NCBI GenBank assembly: GCA_900545655.1 | Contig: UQZY01000013.1 | Coordinates: 1-47,933 of the forward strand | Direction of reading: 5' to 3' | Source of the DNA: an uncultured Oscillospiraceae bacterium | Lineage (GTDB): Bacteria > Bacillota > Clostridia > Oscillospirales > Acutalibacteraceae | Length of the DNA stretch: 47,933 bases | Part shown: in pieces, positions 24,511 through 32,246 of the stretch | Layout of the letters: the number at the start of each line of letters is the position of its first letter | Position numbering within the stretch: the stretch's first letter is position 1 | Notes under the pieces: generated by a model | What the model was told of the DNA's origin: nothing | Database searches by the model: none | The model's input: the letters and a program-made list of their open reading frames with translations, nothing else | Position numbers and translations under genes: made by a program

Positions 24511-24588
24511 ATGAAAAACAAAAAGTGGGTAAAAATAATGGCTATCGCGTTGATAATCATTATTACAAGTAGTTTTTTTGCTTCCTAG
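24511..24588 (+). pseudogene. N-terminal signal-anchor part of the hydrolase, ended by in-frame TAG
   Basis: 25 codons starting at ATG 24511 with GAAAGGAG upstream, the only strong ribosome site in front of this gene. It encodes a Lys-rich start and one hydrophobic helix (I-M-A-I-A-L-I-I-I-I-T). TAG at 24586-24588 stops it. The frame continues open through 26397, in phase with the hydrolase domain. Confidence 0.75.
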
Positions 24589-24615
24589 ATTCAAACAAGT
24601 TTTGGCGATGTACAG

Positions 24616-26397
24616 ATGATAGACCTTAACATTGCGATTACAGATGGTTCTTATGTCAGTGCTTATATGCTACGACCGAGAGATGCCACCAGTGACCATC
24701 CATTACCTTTAATCATGACTACGCATGGTAGCTTTAACAACAAGGAAATGCAGGATCAGAACTGGATTGAGCTTTCTCGTCGAGGCTTTGTCGTTGTTGC
24801 AATTGATGTTCTACGACATGGAAATTCCTCTCTGTTGGAAGAACCGAAAGGGTCAGATTTTTCCGATTATAATGCTCAAGCTAAAAGAGATTCCTGTCTT
24901 CGTGATGTGCTGGACTATTTATGTACACTTGATTTTATTGATAGTACAAATGTCGGGCTTACAGGACATTCTATGGGATGTCATATATCACAGTTTACTT
25001 TGCAAAATTATTTGATTGAGCAGGCAAAAGGTGAAACCGAAAATATTATTGATTCTGTCTTAATGATTGGAAGAGAGATTGCAAATTATGATTATATAAC
25101 AGCCGATGGTGTTGATGAGCCAATTGAATATGCGGCGGATATAGGAATGATTGCTGGAAAATATGATGAATGGATGTATCGTTATGAAGAAACCGATATG
25201 GATCCAAGAAAATTCTTACAATCAAAAGAAGCTTTAATGTTCATTAATCAGGTCGATGATTCGGCAACTTATGTTGAAGAAGGTAAGTATTATTCCGGTG
25301 AGATAGACGGAGAAACGTATTCCAGGGTAATTTACAATCCGGCGATTGATCATGTATTGAATCATTTTTCTACAAAATGTGCAAAGTATACTATTGATTA
25401 TTTTTATAATACAATGGGCACTCCGGATGGTCATGATTATATTTCTTCCGACAATCAAGTTTGGTGGATAAAAGAGGCTTTGAATTTTATTGCACTTCTT
25501 GGACTTTTTGTATTCCTTGTATCTTTTACCTGTCTGCTTTTACAGATACCATGCTTTGAAAACATTCAAAGACCTTTACCTGAACCTCTCGTTCTTAAAA
25601 CCAAAAAGGATAAATTAGTCTTTTGGTCAATGTACGCTTTTTACGGTATCATTCCACCATTTTTATGGTTCTTTGTCGGCTACGTATTAATAGGAAAAAA
25701 AGGAAATGTTCCGGGAACAGTCACCAGACTTTTTGGTCAGCAGAACACGAACGAACTGGCCGGATGGACTCTTTGTTTTGCAGTGATAGCAATTATTGTG
25801 TACGGTTTGATATACAAGGTCTATTGGGAAAAGAGAGGCGTTTCTGTCTCAAAACTCGGAATTAACATTGGCTGGAAAAAAATACTCAAATCTTTTGTAA
25901 TGGCCCTGCTTGTGGTCTATGCTATTTACAGCATCGTATTTGCTATTTACTTCTTCTTCAAAACTGATTTCAGGCTTTGGGTACTTGCAATTAAACCGTT
26001 TGCCAGCCATCTTTCGATTTTTATGCTTGTATATTTCCCAGCGTTTCTTGCGTTTTATCTTGTCAATTCATTCCTTGTCAATTGTGGAAACCGCATAGGT
26101 AACCTTAAAGAATGGCAGATAACGTTGATTGGGTGTATAAACAATATTGCGTGGATTATTGTTTTGCTGATTATTCAGTATTCAGCGCTTTGCGGAAATG
26201 GACATGAGCCATTTAATGCTATGCGTGTAGTAAACTGTTTCCCTATGGTTCTTTTGGTACCATTTGCAACAGTGGCAAGCAGAAAGATATATAAAGAGAG
26301 TGGTAACTTCTATCTTGCAGGATTTATTATGGCGATTTTCTATACCGTAGTTATATGTGCAAATACACAAACAACACTCTCTGTTCTTCCAATTTAA
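24616..26397 (+). CDS. Alpha/beta hydrolase fused to a multi-helix membrane domain
   Basis: 593 codons from ATG 24616, but the real start was probably ATG 24511 (628 codons), now separated by an amber codon. Residues ~1-285 form an alpha/beta hydrolase: T-H-G-S near residue 36 and nucleophile G-H-S119-M-G-C. The rest has about eight membrane helices. With the signal anchor, the hydrolase would face outside. ATG 24616 lacks a Shine-Dalgarno, so expression needs readthrough, reinitiation or a reversion. The AT-rich composition and codon choice differ from mutL and glnN, suggesting transfer together with the MarR gene. Substrate unknown. Confidence 0.75.
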   Translation: MIDLNIAITDGSYVSAYMLRPRDATSDHPLPLIMTTHGSFNNKEMQDQNWIELSRRGFVVVAIDVLRHGNSSLLEEPKGSDFSDYNAQAKRDSCLRDVLDYLCTLDFIDSTNVGLTGHSMGCHISQFTLQNYLIEQAKGETENIIDSVLMIGREIANYDYITADGVDEPIEYAADIGMIAGKYDEWMYRYEETDMDPRKFLQSKEALMFINQVDDSATYVEEGKYYSGEIDGETYSRVIYNPAIDHVLNHFSTKCAKYTIDYFYNTMGTPDGHDYISSDNQVWWIKEALNFIALLGLFVFLVSFTCLLLQIPCFENIQRPLPEPLVLKTKKDKLVFWSMYAFYGIIPPFLWFFVGYVLIGKKGNVPGTVTRLFGQQNTNELAGWTLCFAVIAIIVYGLIYKVYWEKRGVSVSKLGINIGWKKILKSFVMALLVVYAIYSIVFAIYFFFKTDFRLWVLAIKPFASHLSIFMLVYFPAFLAFYLVNSFLVNCGNRIGNLKEWQITLIGCINNIAWIIVLLIIQYSALCGNGHEPFNAMRVVNCFPMVLLVPFATVASRKIYKESGNFYLAGFIMAIFYTVVICANTQTTLSVLPI

Positions 26398-26419
26398 TTT
26401 TAATGAATGTCAGTTAGAT

Positions 26420-26454
26420 AAAAAAAGAACCTCTCACGAGTCCGTGAGGGGTTC
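26420..26454. terminator. Terminator between hydrolase and queT
   Basis: GAACCTCTCACG (26427-26438) and CGTGAGGGGTTC (26443-26454), loop AGTC, one G-U pair. On the minus strand it is followed by seven T's, so it mainly ends the glnN-queT transcript. It overlaps the last queT codons. Confidence 0.8.
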
Positions 26455-26967
26455 AAATATTTTTGAGATATCCGGTCTTTGTAAAAGTCTGTAAAACAAA
26501 AGAAGACCGAGAATTACAACGGAGATAAACTCTCCGGCGCCGACCTCCAGTGCGGTGATAAGGAATGTGGTTGCCTTCGCACTCTCGCCGTCCGCGAGAA
26601 AGAAGGTGAGCTCCGCACCGACTATGAGTGCGTTGCATATGACGGGCATGAGTGATGCGGCAAACGGATAATCCTTTATCCTGACGTTTCTCAGAAGTCT
26701 TGTGAGAATTGCTGCGATAAGAGTTGCGGATGTACCTATCAGAATATCCGCAAGACCGTACGGACTTGCAAGATTTGAGATGGCGCAGCCTATCGCAAGA
26801 CCCGGTATGGCTGCCGGTGTAAGTACAGGCAGGATACAGAGGATTTCCGAAAGTCGTACCTGTATGGGGCCGAATGCAAGCCCCATGGCGTTCGAGATAA
26901 GCGTCAGTACAAAGTAGAGGGCTGCGATAAGCCCTGCCTGTACGACATAGATGTTTTTAATTTTCAT
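26434..26967 (-). CDS. queT: QueT, queuosine-precursor transporter
   Basis: 177 residues with about five membrane helices. It belongs to the QueT (DUF988) family, the substrate-binding S component of ECF transporters for preQ0/preQ1-type precursors. Seen features are the A-x-Y-x-x-L-T start helix and the conserved G-P-I-Q-V-R-L-S-E-I-L near residue 33. ATG 26967 has AAGGAG 6 bases upstream. It is 74 bases after the glnN stop. The intervening RNA resembles a preQ1-I riboswitch whose tail overlaps this ribosome site. The energising ECF module is not in the window. Confidence 0.88.
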   Translation of the reverse strand: MKIKNIYVVQAGLIAALYFVLTLISNAMGLAFGPIQVRLSEILCILPVLTPAAIPGLAIGCAISNLASPYGLADILIGTSATLIAAILTRLLRNVRIKDYPFAASLMPVICNALIVGAELTFFLADGESAKATTFLITALEVGAGEFISVVILGLLLFYRLLQRPDISKIFEPLTDS

Positions 26968-26973
26968 TTTTTA

Positions 26974-27027
26974 CTCCTTAGTTTTGATTCGGCAGTCAGT
27001 GCCGGTCAGGATGGTTTCGAACTGACC
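26974..27027 (-). promoter_or_regulatory. Candidate preQ1-I-like riboswitch of queT
   Basis: On the minus strand, stem GGTCAG/CTGACC (27027-27022 and 27009-27004) closes the loop TTCGAAACCATC. After an extra small hairpin (GGCA/TGCC, 27003-26991) comes the tail CAAAACTAAGGAG, which includes the Shine-Dalgarno. PreQ1-I aptamers have the GTTC..AAC..CC loop and the AAAACTAAGGAG tail; loop CC could pair with the GG of AAGGAG and hide it. The extra hairpin is not part of the minimal class. A second CTGAC copy offers an alternative pairing. Confidence 0.55.
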
Positions 27028-27041
27028 TTGGTGTGTATTCT

Positions 27042-29147
27042 TTAACCGACTACGCTGTAAAGAATGTCGGTATATGTTGGGAAGGGCCAATACTCTTTTG
27101 CGGTTATTTCCTCAAGGTTGTCGGCGAACCTTCTCGCACTCTCCATGTCGGGTGTTATGGTGTCTCTGTAGTAGTGAGCACGCTCGGTTATGTCGTCCAC
27201 GTTCTCGGCTTTTAAGATGTCCTTTTCGAGCGTTTTGAGTGCTCTGTAAAGGTTGTCGGAGTTTTCCGAGAGCCTGTTTAAAAGATTTATCTCAAGCTCA
27301 CAACGGAGGGCTCTTGACGCTCTCTGCTTTTCATTTATCGTGGTTGCGATAGCGCTCATATACTTGCAGACTGCCGGGCAGATATCCTTCTTTATCATGT
27401 CAATCATTGTGAGTGTTTCGATATGAAGTGACTTGCAGTAATTCTCAAGAAGGATGTCATAGCGCGAGATAAGCTCTTCCTTTGTGTAGATCTTGTGCTT
27501 TCTGAAAAGATCGATATTTTTCTCGGCGATATATGCCGGAGCGGCGTCGGCACAGGTCTTCAGGTTGAGAAGTCCGCGTCTTTCCGCCTCGTGAACCCAT
27601 TCTTCGGAATAGTTGTTTCCGTTGAAGATGATGCGTCCGTGATCCTTGAGTGTGTTTGAAACGATTTCATTTGCGCGAAGCTCGATATCTTCAGCTCCCT
27701 CGAGCTGATCGGCGAACTGTGAAAGCTCCTCGGCAAGCATGGTGTTGAGGATGACGTTAGGGGAGCTGAGAGACGCACTTGAGCCCAGCATACGGAATTC
27801 AAATTTATTTCCGGTGAATGCGAACGGCGATGTACGGTTTCTGTCCGATGTATCCTTATTGAACCTCGGTATAACCTTTACGCCGGATTTCATCACCGTT
27901 CGTTCCTGAGGTTCAAAGTTTTCGTCATGCTCAATTGCGTCTGCAACGGCGCCGAGCTCGTCTCCGAGATATATGGAGACGATGGCGGGAGGCGCCTCAT
28001 CTCCGCCGAGACGATGGTCGTTTGTCGGGCTTGCGGCGGAAACACGTAAGAGATCCTGGTATTCGTCAACACCCTTTACAACCGCCGCAAGGAATATGAG
28101 AAACTGTATGTTCTCGGCGGGCGTTTTGCCGGGGTTGAAAAGGTTAACCCCGGTATCTGTTGACACCGACCAGTTGTTATGCTTACCTGAGCCGTTTACA
28201 CCGGCAAACGGCTTCTCATGGATAAGGCATGAAAGGTTGTGACGTATGGCAACGGTTTTCATTATCTCCATGGTAAGCTGATTTTGGTCGGTGCTTGTGT
28301 TGGCGTCGGAGAAGATGGGGGCGAGCTCATGCTGTGCCGGAGCAACCTCGTTGTGCTCGGTTTTGGCATAGATGCCGAGCTTCCAAAGCTCGGTGTTGAG
28401 GTCGTCCATAAACGACTTCACACGAGGCTTTATCGTGCCGAAATAGTGGTCCTCCATCTCCTGACCCTTCGGAGGCTTTGCTCCGAACAGCGTGCGTCCG
28501 GTCAAAATAAGATCTTCTCTTTTGTTGTAAACATCTCTGTCTATAAGAAAATACTCCTGCTCGCCCCCGACCGACGCCAGAACATGTGTGGCACCGGTAG
28601 GATTTCCGAGCAGATTTATAACTCGCATAGCCTGTTTGTTGAGAGCCTGAAGTGAACGCAGGAGTGGAGTTTTTTTGTCAAGAGTTTGTCCCCCGTATGA
28701 GCAGAAAATCGAGGGGATACAAAGAGTTTTATCTTTTATGAATGCGTGAGATGTCGGATCCCATGCGGTATAACCTCTTGCTTCAAATGTTGCACGCAGT
28801 CCTCCCGAGGGGAATGACGAGGCGTCCGGCTCGGAATGAATGAGCTCTTTTCCGGAAAAGTCCATTATTATTTTTCCTTTTCCGACGGGATTGATAAAGC
28901 TGTCATGCTTTTCAGCAGTTATTCCGGTTAAAGGCTGGAACCAGTGCGTATAGTGCGTCGCACCCTTTTTGACCGCCCAGTCCTTCATGGCGGTTGCGAC
29001 ATCCTGTGCGATATCTATGGTGAGAGGCTTATCCTTGTCGATATACTCCTTGAGTGTTTTGTAGGTTTCATCCGGAAGATATTTGCGCATTGCTTCATCG
29101 CCGAAAACAAGACTTCCGAATATCTCGGGTATGTTTACTCTGCTCAT
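27042..29147 (-). CDS. glnN: Glutamine synthetase type III
   Basis: 701 residues, the size of GSIII and much longer than GSI (~450). GSIII signatures are H-Y-T-H-W-F-Q-P-L-T-G near residue 60, N-E-V-A-P-A-Q-H-E-L-A near residue 260 (metal and glutamate site) and N-R-T-S-P-F-A-F near residue 435. It makes glutamine from glutamate, ammonia and ATP in the cytoplasm as a dodecamer. The promoter is TTGAAA-17-TATAAT (29212-29184). It is divergent from pgi across a region with two inverted repeats. It may share a transcript with queT. Confidence 0.95.
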   Translation of the reverse strand: MSRVNIPEIFGSLVFGDEAMRKYLPDETYKTLKEYIDKDKPLTIDIAQDVATAMKDWAVKKGATHYTHWFQPLTGITAEKHDSFINPVGKGKIIMDFSGKELIHSEPDASSFPSGGLRATFEARGYTAWDPTSHAFIKDKTLCIPSIFCSYGGQTLDKKTPLLRSLQALNKQAMRVINLLGNPTGATHVLASVGGEQEYFLIDRDVYNKREDLILTGRTLFGAKPPKGQEMEDHYFGTIKPRVKSFMDDLNTELWKLGIYAKTEHNEVAPAQHELAPIFSDANTSTDQNQLTMEIMKTVAIRHNLSCLIHEKPFAGVNGSGKHNNWSVSTDTGVNLFNPGKTPAENIQFLIFLAAVVKGVDEYQDLLRVSAASPTNDHRLGGDEAPPAIVSIYLGDELGAVADAIEHDENFEPQERTVMKSGVKVIPRFNKDTSDRNRTSPFAFTGNKFEFRMLGSSASLSSPNVILNTMLAEELSQFADQLEGAEDIELRANEIVSNTLKDHGRIIFNGNNYSEEWVHEAERRGLLNLKTCADAAPAYIAEKNIDLFRKHKIYTKEELISRYDILLENYCKSLHIETLTMIDMIKKDICPAVCKYMSAIATTINEKQRASRALRCELEINLLNRLSENSDNLYRALKTLEKDILKAENVDDITERAHYYRDTITPDMESARRFADNLEEITAKEYWPFPTYTDILYSVVG

Positions 29148-29183
29148 AGTTTACTCTCCTGAATCCATATAAAATGATATCTT

Positions 29184-29299
29184 ATTATAGGAGTTTTTCA
29201 GTGCATTTTCAATTCTTTTAAATTAATTGTGAAAAAATATTAAATATTCACAATTTTCGTTTTGCACGACTTGAAAATATCGTGCACATAGTTTAAAAT
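29184..29299. promoter_or_regulatory. Divergent glnN/pgi promoter region with two inverted repeats
   Basis: glnN promoter (minus): TTGAAA (29212-29207), 17 bases, TATAAT (29189-29184). pgi promoter (plus): TTGAAA (29271-29276), 17 bases, TAAAAT (29294-29299). Inverted repeat 1: ATTGTGAA (29226-29233) and TTCACAAT (29247-29254), upstream of both. Inverted repeat 2: TGCACGA (29263-29269) and TCGTGCA (29280-29286), flanking the pgi -35. Confidence 0.65.
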
Positions 29300-29337
29300 A
29301 AACTCATAAAGGCAAACAAAAAAAGGAGTTTTTGAAG

Positions 29338-30678
29338 TTGGCACTTAAACTATACGACAACTACTTAAAAGACTTTATCACAGATGACGAGATTTCAGCC
29401 ATGCAGCCTGAGGTTACAAAAGCTCATGAGCTTCTTCATTCGGGCACGGGAGCCGGAAACGACTTTATCGGCTGGCTTGACTTACCGGTAAACTATGATA
29501 AAGACGAGTTTGCACGCATAAAGGCTGCTGCCGAAAAGATTAAAAATACGGCGGATGTCCTTATCGTTATAGGAATCGGCGGTTCCTATCTCGGAGCGCG
29601 TGCAGCCATAGAATTTGTAAAATCTCAGAATTACAACCTGCTTTGCAAGGATACACCGCAGATTGTATTTTCGGGAAACAGCATAAGTCCGACAGCTCTG
29701 AACGAGGTTATGAGCCTTGTTGACGGTAGGGATTTTGCGGTAAACGTTATCTCAAAATCCGGTACCACGACCGAGCCGGCCATTTCTTTTAGGGTATTCA
29801 GAGAAATGCTCATAAAGAAGTACGGCAAAGAAGGAGCAGCCGGGCGTATTTTTGTCACTACGGACAAGGAGCGCGGAACGCTCAAGGCTCTTGCAGATAA
29901 AGAGGGCTATGAGACGTTTGTTGTACCCGACGACGTAGGAGGACGCTACTCTGTGCTTACCGCAGTGGGACTTTTGCCCATAGCGGTTGCAGGAATAGAT
30001 ATCGACAGACTGATGAAGGGTGCGCAGGACGCAAGACTTGCATACTCTGAGCCTGACATCAACAAAAACGACTGCTACAAATACGCAGCTATCCGCAACG
30101 TACTTTCACGAAAGGGAAAGACGGTTGAGATGATGGTAAGCTATGAGCCTTCGTATGCCATGATGAACGAATGGTTTAAGCAGCTTTACGGTGAGTCTGA
30201 GGGTAAGGACGGAAAGGGCATTTTCCCCGCGTCCGCAATCTTCTCAACAGACCTGCATTCGCTCGGACAGTATATCCAGGACGGACAGCGCATCATGTTT
30301 GAAACGGTCGTGCTTTTCGAAAAGCCGAATCAGGAGTACATTATAGGAATTGACGAAGCCAATACAGACGGCCTTAACTTCCTTGCGGGCAAGGGTATGT
30401 CCTTTGTCAACAGGAAGGCATTTGAAGGCACAGTGCTTGCGCACAATGACGGCGGAGTTCCGAACATCGTACTCGAGGCTGAAAGTATGAACGAGTATGA
30501 CCTCGGTTACATGATTTACTTCTTTGAAAAGGCTTGTGCAATTTCGGGTTATGTTCTGGGTGTAAACCCATTCAACCAGCCCGGAGTTGAGAGTTATAAG
30601 CGCAACATGTTCGCTCTTCTCGGAAAGCCGGGCTATGAGAGCGAGCGTGAAAAGCTCGAAAAGAGACTCGGACTGTAA
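29338..30678 (+). CDS. pgi: Glucose-6-phosphate isomerase
   Basis: 446 residues from TTG 29338. AAGGAG (29323-29328) is 9 bases upstream and this gives the family start M-A-L-K-L; the TTG at 29332 is too close. It has S-K-S-G-T-T-T-E-P near residue 141 and G-G-R-Y-S-V-L-T near residue 202, both in the sugar-phosphate site, and the short bacterial architecture. It interconverts glucose 6-phosphate and fructose 6-phosphate in glycolysis. It probably leads the transcript that includes the following P-loop gene. Confidence 0.95.
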   Translation: MALKLYDNYLKDFITDDEISAMQPEVTKAHELLHSGTGAGNDFIGWLDLPVNYDKDEFARIKAAAEKIKNTADVLIVIGIGGSYLGARAAIEFVKSQNYNLLCKDTPQIVFSGNSISPTALNEVMSLVDGRDFAVNVISKSGTTTEPAISFRVFREMLIKKYGKEGAAGRIFVTTDKERGTLKALADKEGYETFVVPDDVGGRYSVLTAVGLLPIAVAGIDIDRLMKGAQDARLAYSEPDINKNDCYKYAAIRNVLSRKGKTVEMMVSYEPSYAMMNEWFKQLYGESEGKDGKGIFPASAIFSTDLHSLGQYIQDGQRIMFETVVLFEKPNQEYIIGIDEANTDGLNFLAGKGMSFVNRKAFEGTVLAHNDGGVPNIVLEAESMNEYDLGYMIYFFEKACAISGYVLGVNPFNQPGVESYKRNMFALLGKPGYESEREKLEKRLGL

Positions 30679-30759
30679 CGGGAAAAGATTACATCGCCGA
30701 AGCTCGCAGACCCCATCCGCAGGTCGCGGAAAATAAAAAATACAGGAGGAAGAATACTT

Positions 30760-31176
30760 ATGGTATCTCTTATCATCGGACACAAAGGAACAGGAAAAAC
30801 AAAGCATCTCATAGATGAAGTAAACAAGGCAATGGAAGCTTCAAACGGCAACGTTATTTGTATAGAAAAAGGCAGCAAACTTACATACGACATAAACTCA
30901 AGAGTACGTCTTGTATCTGCAGACGACTTCGCTATCTCGGGCTATGAAGCATACTACGGCTTCCTCGCAGGTATGTGTGCGGGGGACAGCGACATAACGG
31001 ATATTCTTGCAGACGGAACACTCAAGATAGGCGGCGAGCCCGGACCGGAGCTTGTTGAATTCCTCGAGAGCATTAAGAGACTTGGGGATGCAACGGATAC
31101 CAGGTTTACATTTACACTTTCCGCAGACGAGGAAAATCTTCCGAAGGAAATTTTCTTCTCTTGTGAAAAGATCTGA
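30760..31176 (+). CDS. Small P-loop protein of unknown function
   Basis: 138 residues. G-H-K-G-T-G-K-T at residues 7-14 is a perfect Walker A. I see no clear Walker B, sensor or DNA-binding motif; V-R-L-V-S-A-D-D near residue 48 is the only candidate acidic strand. The C-terminus is acidic. It is much shorter than most P-loop ATPases, so it may be a minimal nucleotide-binding protein. GGAGGAAG precedes ATG 30760, and it lies 81 bases after pgi with no promoter seen. I do not recognise a function. Confidence 0.75.
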   Translation: MVSLIIGHKGTGKTKHLIDEVNKAMEASNGNVICIEKGSKLTYDINSRVRLVSADDFAISGYEAYYGFLAGMCAGDSDITDILADGTLKIGGEPGPELVEFLESIKRLGDATDTRFTFTLSADEENLPKEIFFSCEKI

Positions 31177-31194
31177 AACAAGTGATACGCAGTA

Positions 31195-31221
31195 CAGGCG
31201 GAAAGATTGTCTTTCCGCCTG
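31195..31221 (+). terminator. Hairpin after the P-loop gene
   Basis: Perfect 11-bp arms CAGGCGGAAAG (31195-31205) and CTTTCCGCCTG (31211-31221), loop ATTGT. The following bases are AAAAATTTT, so the T-run is imperfect, but the stem is strong. Confidence 0.65.
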
Positions 31222-31231
31222 AAAAATTTTA

Positions 31232-31260
31232 TTGACAAAGGATTTTATAGGTATTATAAT
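31232..31260 (+). promoter_or_regulatory. Consensus promoter of the DUF177-rpmF operon
   Basis: TTGACA (31232-31237), 17 bases, TATAAT (31255-31260): a full consensus sigma-A promoter, 57 bases before the GTG start. Confidence 0.88.
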
Positions 31261-31317
31261 TTCATGTGCGCATGTCGCAAGATGTCTTTGCATGACAGCA
31301 AAAGAGGTGGTTTTTCC

Positions 31318-31821
31318 GTGTTTGAAATAAATCTGGAATCACTTTTTGCAAGTGAAGGCATGAGGGTGGAGATTGATCATACACTGGACTTGTCCGGTAT
31401 TGATTTTTCCGGCGAAAACCCTCTCTCCGACTCCTGCAAAATAAAGGGTGTCATAGAGAATCGAACCGGAATTGTTTCCATGAATGCGACCGTCACGGTT
31501 TATTATTCCGGAACCTGTGACCGTTGTGCGGCAAAGCTCGACAAGAAATATACCATTCCCATGGAGCATACTTTTGTAACCGAGTTGAACGACGAAACAA
31601 ACGACGAGTTTATACTCGTGCCAACCATGCGTTTCGACTTGGAAGGACTGGCGACAGAAGATGTTTTACTTTATTTGCCGAGTAAGTTCTTGTGCAGTGA
31701 GGACTGTAAAGGAATCTGTTCACGCTGCGGTAAGAACCTGAATGAAGGTCCCTGTGACTGTAAGCCGGAAGTGGATCCGAGACTCGCATCCCTTTTGACT
31801 TTACTTTCGGATGAGGACTGA
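31318..31821 (+). CDS. YceD/DUF177 family protein
   Basis: 167 residues from GTG 31318, preceded by AGAGGTGG. An earlier in-frame start at 31207 is rejected because it lies upstream of the promoter. DUF177 features are C-D-R-C near residue 66 and a second cysteine group (L-C-S-E-D-C-K-G-I-C-x-x-C-G near residue 126), likely a zinc site. YceD homologues are linked to 23S rRNA accumulation and almost always precede rpmF, as here. The tail E-V-D-P-R-L-A-S-L is typical of the family. Confidence 0.88.
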   Translation: MFEINLESLFASEGMRVEIDHTLDLSGIDFSGENPLSDSCKIKGVIENRTGIVSMNATVTVYYSGTCDRCAAKLDKKYTIPMEHTFVTELNDETNDEFILVPTMRFDLEGLATEDVLLYLPSKFLCSEDCKGICSRCGKNLNEGPCDCKPEVDPRLASLLTLLSDED

Positions 31822-31873
31822 AAATTGAATTTGTTATTATTTTAATTTTGATTGATAGGGGGATGACCTTAAG

Positions 31874-32053
31874 ATGGCAGTACCAGCAAGAAGAGTTTCA
31901 AAGGCTCGCAGAGATAAGAGACGTTCAAACGTATGGAAGATAAGTGCACCTGAGCTTGTAAAGTGCCCACAGTGCGGTGAATACAAAAGACCACACAGAG
32001 TTTGCCAGGAATGCGGTTATTACAATGGCAAGCAGGTAATCGTAAAGGACTAA
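31874..32053 (+). CDS. rpmF: 50S ribosomal protein L32
   Basis: 59 residues beginning M-A-V-P-A-R-R-V-S-K, the standard L32 N-terminus, rich in Arg/Lys. C31-P-Q-C34 and C44-Q-E-C47 form the zinc ribbon of the zinc-binding L32 type. An AGGGGG ribosome site lies about 12 bases upstream. It is 52 bases after the DUF177 gene in the same transcript, ended by the hairpin at 32075. Confidence 0.95.
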   Translation: MAVPARRVSKARRDKRRSNVWKISAPELVKCPQCGEYKRPHRVCQECGYYNGKQVIVKD

Positions 32054-32074
32054 TCAAAATTATCTTTAAGATTC

Positions 32075-32106
32075 AAGGTGGAGAAGGGGAACCTTCCCCA
32101 CCTTTT
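32075..32106 (+). terminator. Terminator of the DUF177-rpmF operon
   Basis: AAGGTGGAGAAGG (32075-32087) and CCTTCCCCACCTT (32092-32104) with one mismatch, loop GGAA, then TTTT. Confidence 0.85.
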
Positions 32107-32120
32107 AGTCTGTTTAACTT

Positions 32121-32211
32121 GTTCTTTATGTGGTTTCTTTATATGGTTTCTTTACGTGGTTTCTTCGCATGATTTCTTTACATGGTTTCTTTACATGGTT
32201 TCTTAGCACGT
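32121..32211 (+). repeat. 13-bp tandem repeat (seven units) upstream of the DUF512 gene
   Basis: Seven consecutive 13-base units with consensus TTTCTTTACATGG, starting at 32121, 32134, 32147, 32160, 32173, 32186 and 32199. The fifth and sixth are identical; others differ at one to five places, mostly in the ACAT part. It ends 36 bases before the start codon. No coding use is likely. Confidence 0.9.
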
Positions 32212-32246
32212 TGTTTTTTCTTTTAGTGAGGAGGTGTGAATCGGGT

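Noticed and set aside
24586..24588. TAG read as pyrrolysine or another recoded residue.
   Set aside because: TAG ends several intact genes here (tcdA, mutS, DUF512), no pyl genes are in the window, and the position is in a signal anchor, not an active site. It cannot be excluded without the full genome.
29226..29254. Rex operator in the glnN/pgi region (TTGTGAA and TTCACAA halves).
   Set aside because: The half sites match Rex halves but are separated by about 15 bases where Rex needs about 4, so the spacing is wrong.
32130..32246. N-terminal extension of the DUF512 protein reading through the 13-bp repeats.
   Set aside because: The encoded Phe/Trp-rich repeats have no family match and ATG 32247 has a strong GAGGAGGTG site.
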